64,000 bases of DNA from Leptospira meyeri (lineage in GTDB: Bacteria; Spirochaetota; Leptospiria; Leptospirales; Leptospiraceae). This document shows, one piece after another, positions 63,075-64,000 of the stretch (position 1 is the first letter of the stretch; every line of letters starts with the position of its first letter). The stretch spans positions 124,001 through 188,000 of the forward strand of contig NZ_SORO01000001.1 of NCBI RefSeq assembly GCF_004368965.1, read 5' to 3'. Under the pieces are notes generated by a model that was not told the DNA's origin, ran no database searches, and was given only the letters and a program-made list of their open reading frames with translations. Made by a program: the position numbers and the translations under genes.

Positions 63075-64000
63075 TCAGCGAAGTGTACCAATCCAAATTC
63101 GATAGTTCTGTCGGTTGAGAATTTCCAAGTGGCTGGTTTTGGTATGCATTTGACTTTCTAATTGGTTGGTGTCCCATTCAGAAATCGGATAACCCGATTT
63201 CCTTTTTTCTTCGTTAACGACTTCTTGGATCTCTTTTGGAAAGAGATCAGGGTTCCATGTAACAAAGGCAATTTTCTGATTTGGAAATTTTTCAGCTGCT
63301 TTAAGAAGTAGGTTTGTGTTGGAAATGCTAGAATAGGATACAACAACTGTATGATCGAAATAATAATTTCCTGCGGTATAAAAGTTTAGATAATCTTGGA
63401 ATACAAGTATGTCGGGTTTGGTTTCCGCAAGGATTGGTGAAAATTTTTTGACTAAGTTTGTTTTTGTTTTTTGAATTTTGGCTCCAACGAGTCCCACAAA
63501 AGAAGAGAAGAGACAGAAACTGAGTAAAAAAACAAAAGGCAGTTTTTTCTTTTTTCGATCGTAATAGATTACAAGTGGTTTTAGTAGGTAAATATATGGG
63601 AAAATTAATATTGTATAAAACCTAGGTCCCCAGTTATTAAATCCGTCGTTTGGTGCGATCCATGGAATGATGAGTAAAGTTCCAATCATTGCGATTAATA
63701 GTGATTTTTTTGGATCAGAAATTTGATTCCATTTAATTCCATAAAAGGTGAAAAGAATGAATGCAAGTGGAAGGTAACCAAAAAAACCAACTTTTAAATT
63801 GGAAAAGAACAATAAACTTTGGAACCATTGGATTCGTTCTGTGAAGCCAACGGAAAATCCATGACTATTGGCTAAGTAACGTGTACCTAAACAATGCCCA
63901 TATAACCATTGGTTGATTCCCGCATGAATCAGAAGAGAAAAAATGAGTGTAATGAAAAAGACAAAATATACTTTGCAGTAAGTTCTGAGTTCTTTGATTC
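63075..64000 (-). CDS. Multispanning putative glycosyltransferase, paralog D (5' part outside window)
   Basis: The reading frame is open to the right edge, giving at least 308 codons; the true start lies outside. The TTG at 63812 is only an internal leucine codon, since the sequence before it continues the same membrane-protein pattern. NQWLYGHCLGTRYLANSHGF and IAPNDGFNNWGPRFYTIL match the conserved loops of the paralogs at 54555, 56084 and 61410. The C-terminal 130 residues after the last membrane segment are soluble and include IEx-free, cysteine-free sequence. It is separated from the downstream paralog by 148 bp that hold the latter's promoter. Confidence 0.7.
   Translation of the reverse strand, partial: IKELRTYCKVYFVFFITLIFSLLIHAGINQWLYGHCLGTRYLANSHGFSVGFTERIQWFQSLLFFSNLKVGFFGYLPLAFILFTFYGIKWNQISDPKKSLLIAMIGTLLIIPWIAPNDGFNNWGPRFYTILIFPYIYLLKPLVIYYDRKKKKLPFVFLLSFCLFSSFVGLVGAKIQKTKTNLVKKFSPILAETKPDILVFQDYLNFYTAGNYYFDHTVVVSYSSISNTNLLLKAAEKFPNQKIAFVTWNPDLFPKEIQEVVNEEKRKSGYPISEWDTNQLESQMHTKTSHLEILNRQNYRIWIGTLR

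Noticed and set aside
63810..63812. TTG at 63812 as the start of the last gene
   Set aside because: The frame stays open to the window end and the residues before it include the conserved YGHxLGxR loop of the paralogs, so it is an internal leucine codon.

Overview
The window is about 64 kb of low-GC spirochaete-type DNA, most likely from a Leptospira chromosome. I infer this from the layout: a MarR-type exopolysaccharide regulator opens a very long one-strand polysaccharide locus, as in Leptospira rfb (O-antigen) loci. Leptospira-typical families are also present, including a TIGR04325/LIC12133-like methyltransferase domain and a set of paralogous multispanning putative glycosyltransferases. 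The species cannot be fixed from the sequence alone.

Layout. Bases 1-7586 are flanking housekeeping genes: the C-terminal part of a histidine kinase, a tail-to-tail receiver-only response regulator, a FadH-type 2,4-dienoyl-CoA reductase, a TrmH/SpoU rRNA methyltransferase, and on the minus strand a small lipoprotein, a PlsC-like acyltransferase and an OafA-like O-acyltransferase. Bases 7587-7788 are a regulatory region unusually dense in inverted repeats. From 7789 to 61395 about 50 genes run on the plus strand, mostly separated by 0-70 bp or joined by 1-17 nt overlaps. From 61410 to the window end there are two minus-strand multispanning membrane proteins, the last one cut by the window edge. 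I see no tRNA, rRNA, CRISPR array, insertion sequence or gene-free stretch over 300 bp.

The polysaccharide locus is modular. (a) 7.8-10.0 kb: regulator, then RfbA and RfbB, giving dTDP-4-keto-6-deoxyglucose. FdtA and FdtB at 34.6-36.1 kb can turn this into dTDP-Fuc3N; RfbC and RfbD are absent here. (b) 10.1-11.0 kb: GDP-fucose synthase without a GMD partner in the window. (c) 11.0-25.3 kb: a nonulosonic (pseudaminic-like) acid module with PseB, PseC, an aldo/keto reductase, a GNAT, an SpsF-aminomutase fusion, PseG, two formyltransferase-like proteins around a PIG-L deacetylase, PseI, a second SpsF, a Gfo/Idh oxidoreductase, a DegT aminotransferase, a GT-B-like protein and a second GNAT. (d) 25.3-29.2 kb: a GT-B-like protein, a phytanoyl-CoA-dioxygenase-like oxygenase and a hexapeptide acyltransferase. 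(e) 29.2-34.6 kb: Wzm/Wzt ABC exporter with a C-terminal substrate domain, FkbM methyltransferase, a GT-methyltransferase fusion and another methyltransferase. (f) 36.1-50.6 kb: glycosyltransferases of several families, a D-2-hydroxyacid dehydrogenase and UDP-galactopyranose mutase. (g) 50.7-61.4 kb: GT2 enzymes, an O-antigen-ligase-like protein, multispanning GT-C-like proteins and a second acyltransferase-3.

Taken together the region appears to make, decorate and export a surface glycan containing Fuc3N-type sugar, galactofuranose, possibly fucose, and an N-acyl-modified nonulosonic acid. The points I consider most worth testing are the formyltransferase/deacetylase trio, the SpsF-aminomutase fusion with an apparent internal start, and the double 15-bp palindrome in front of the MarR-type regulator.
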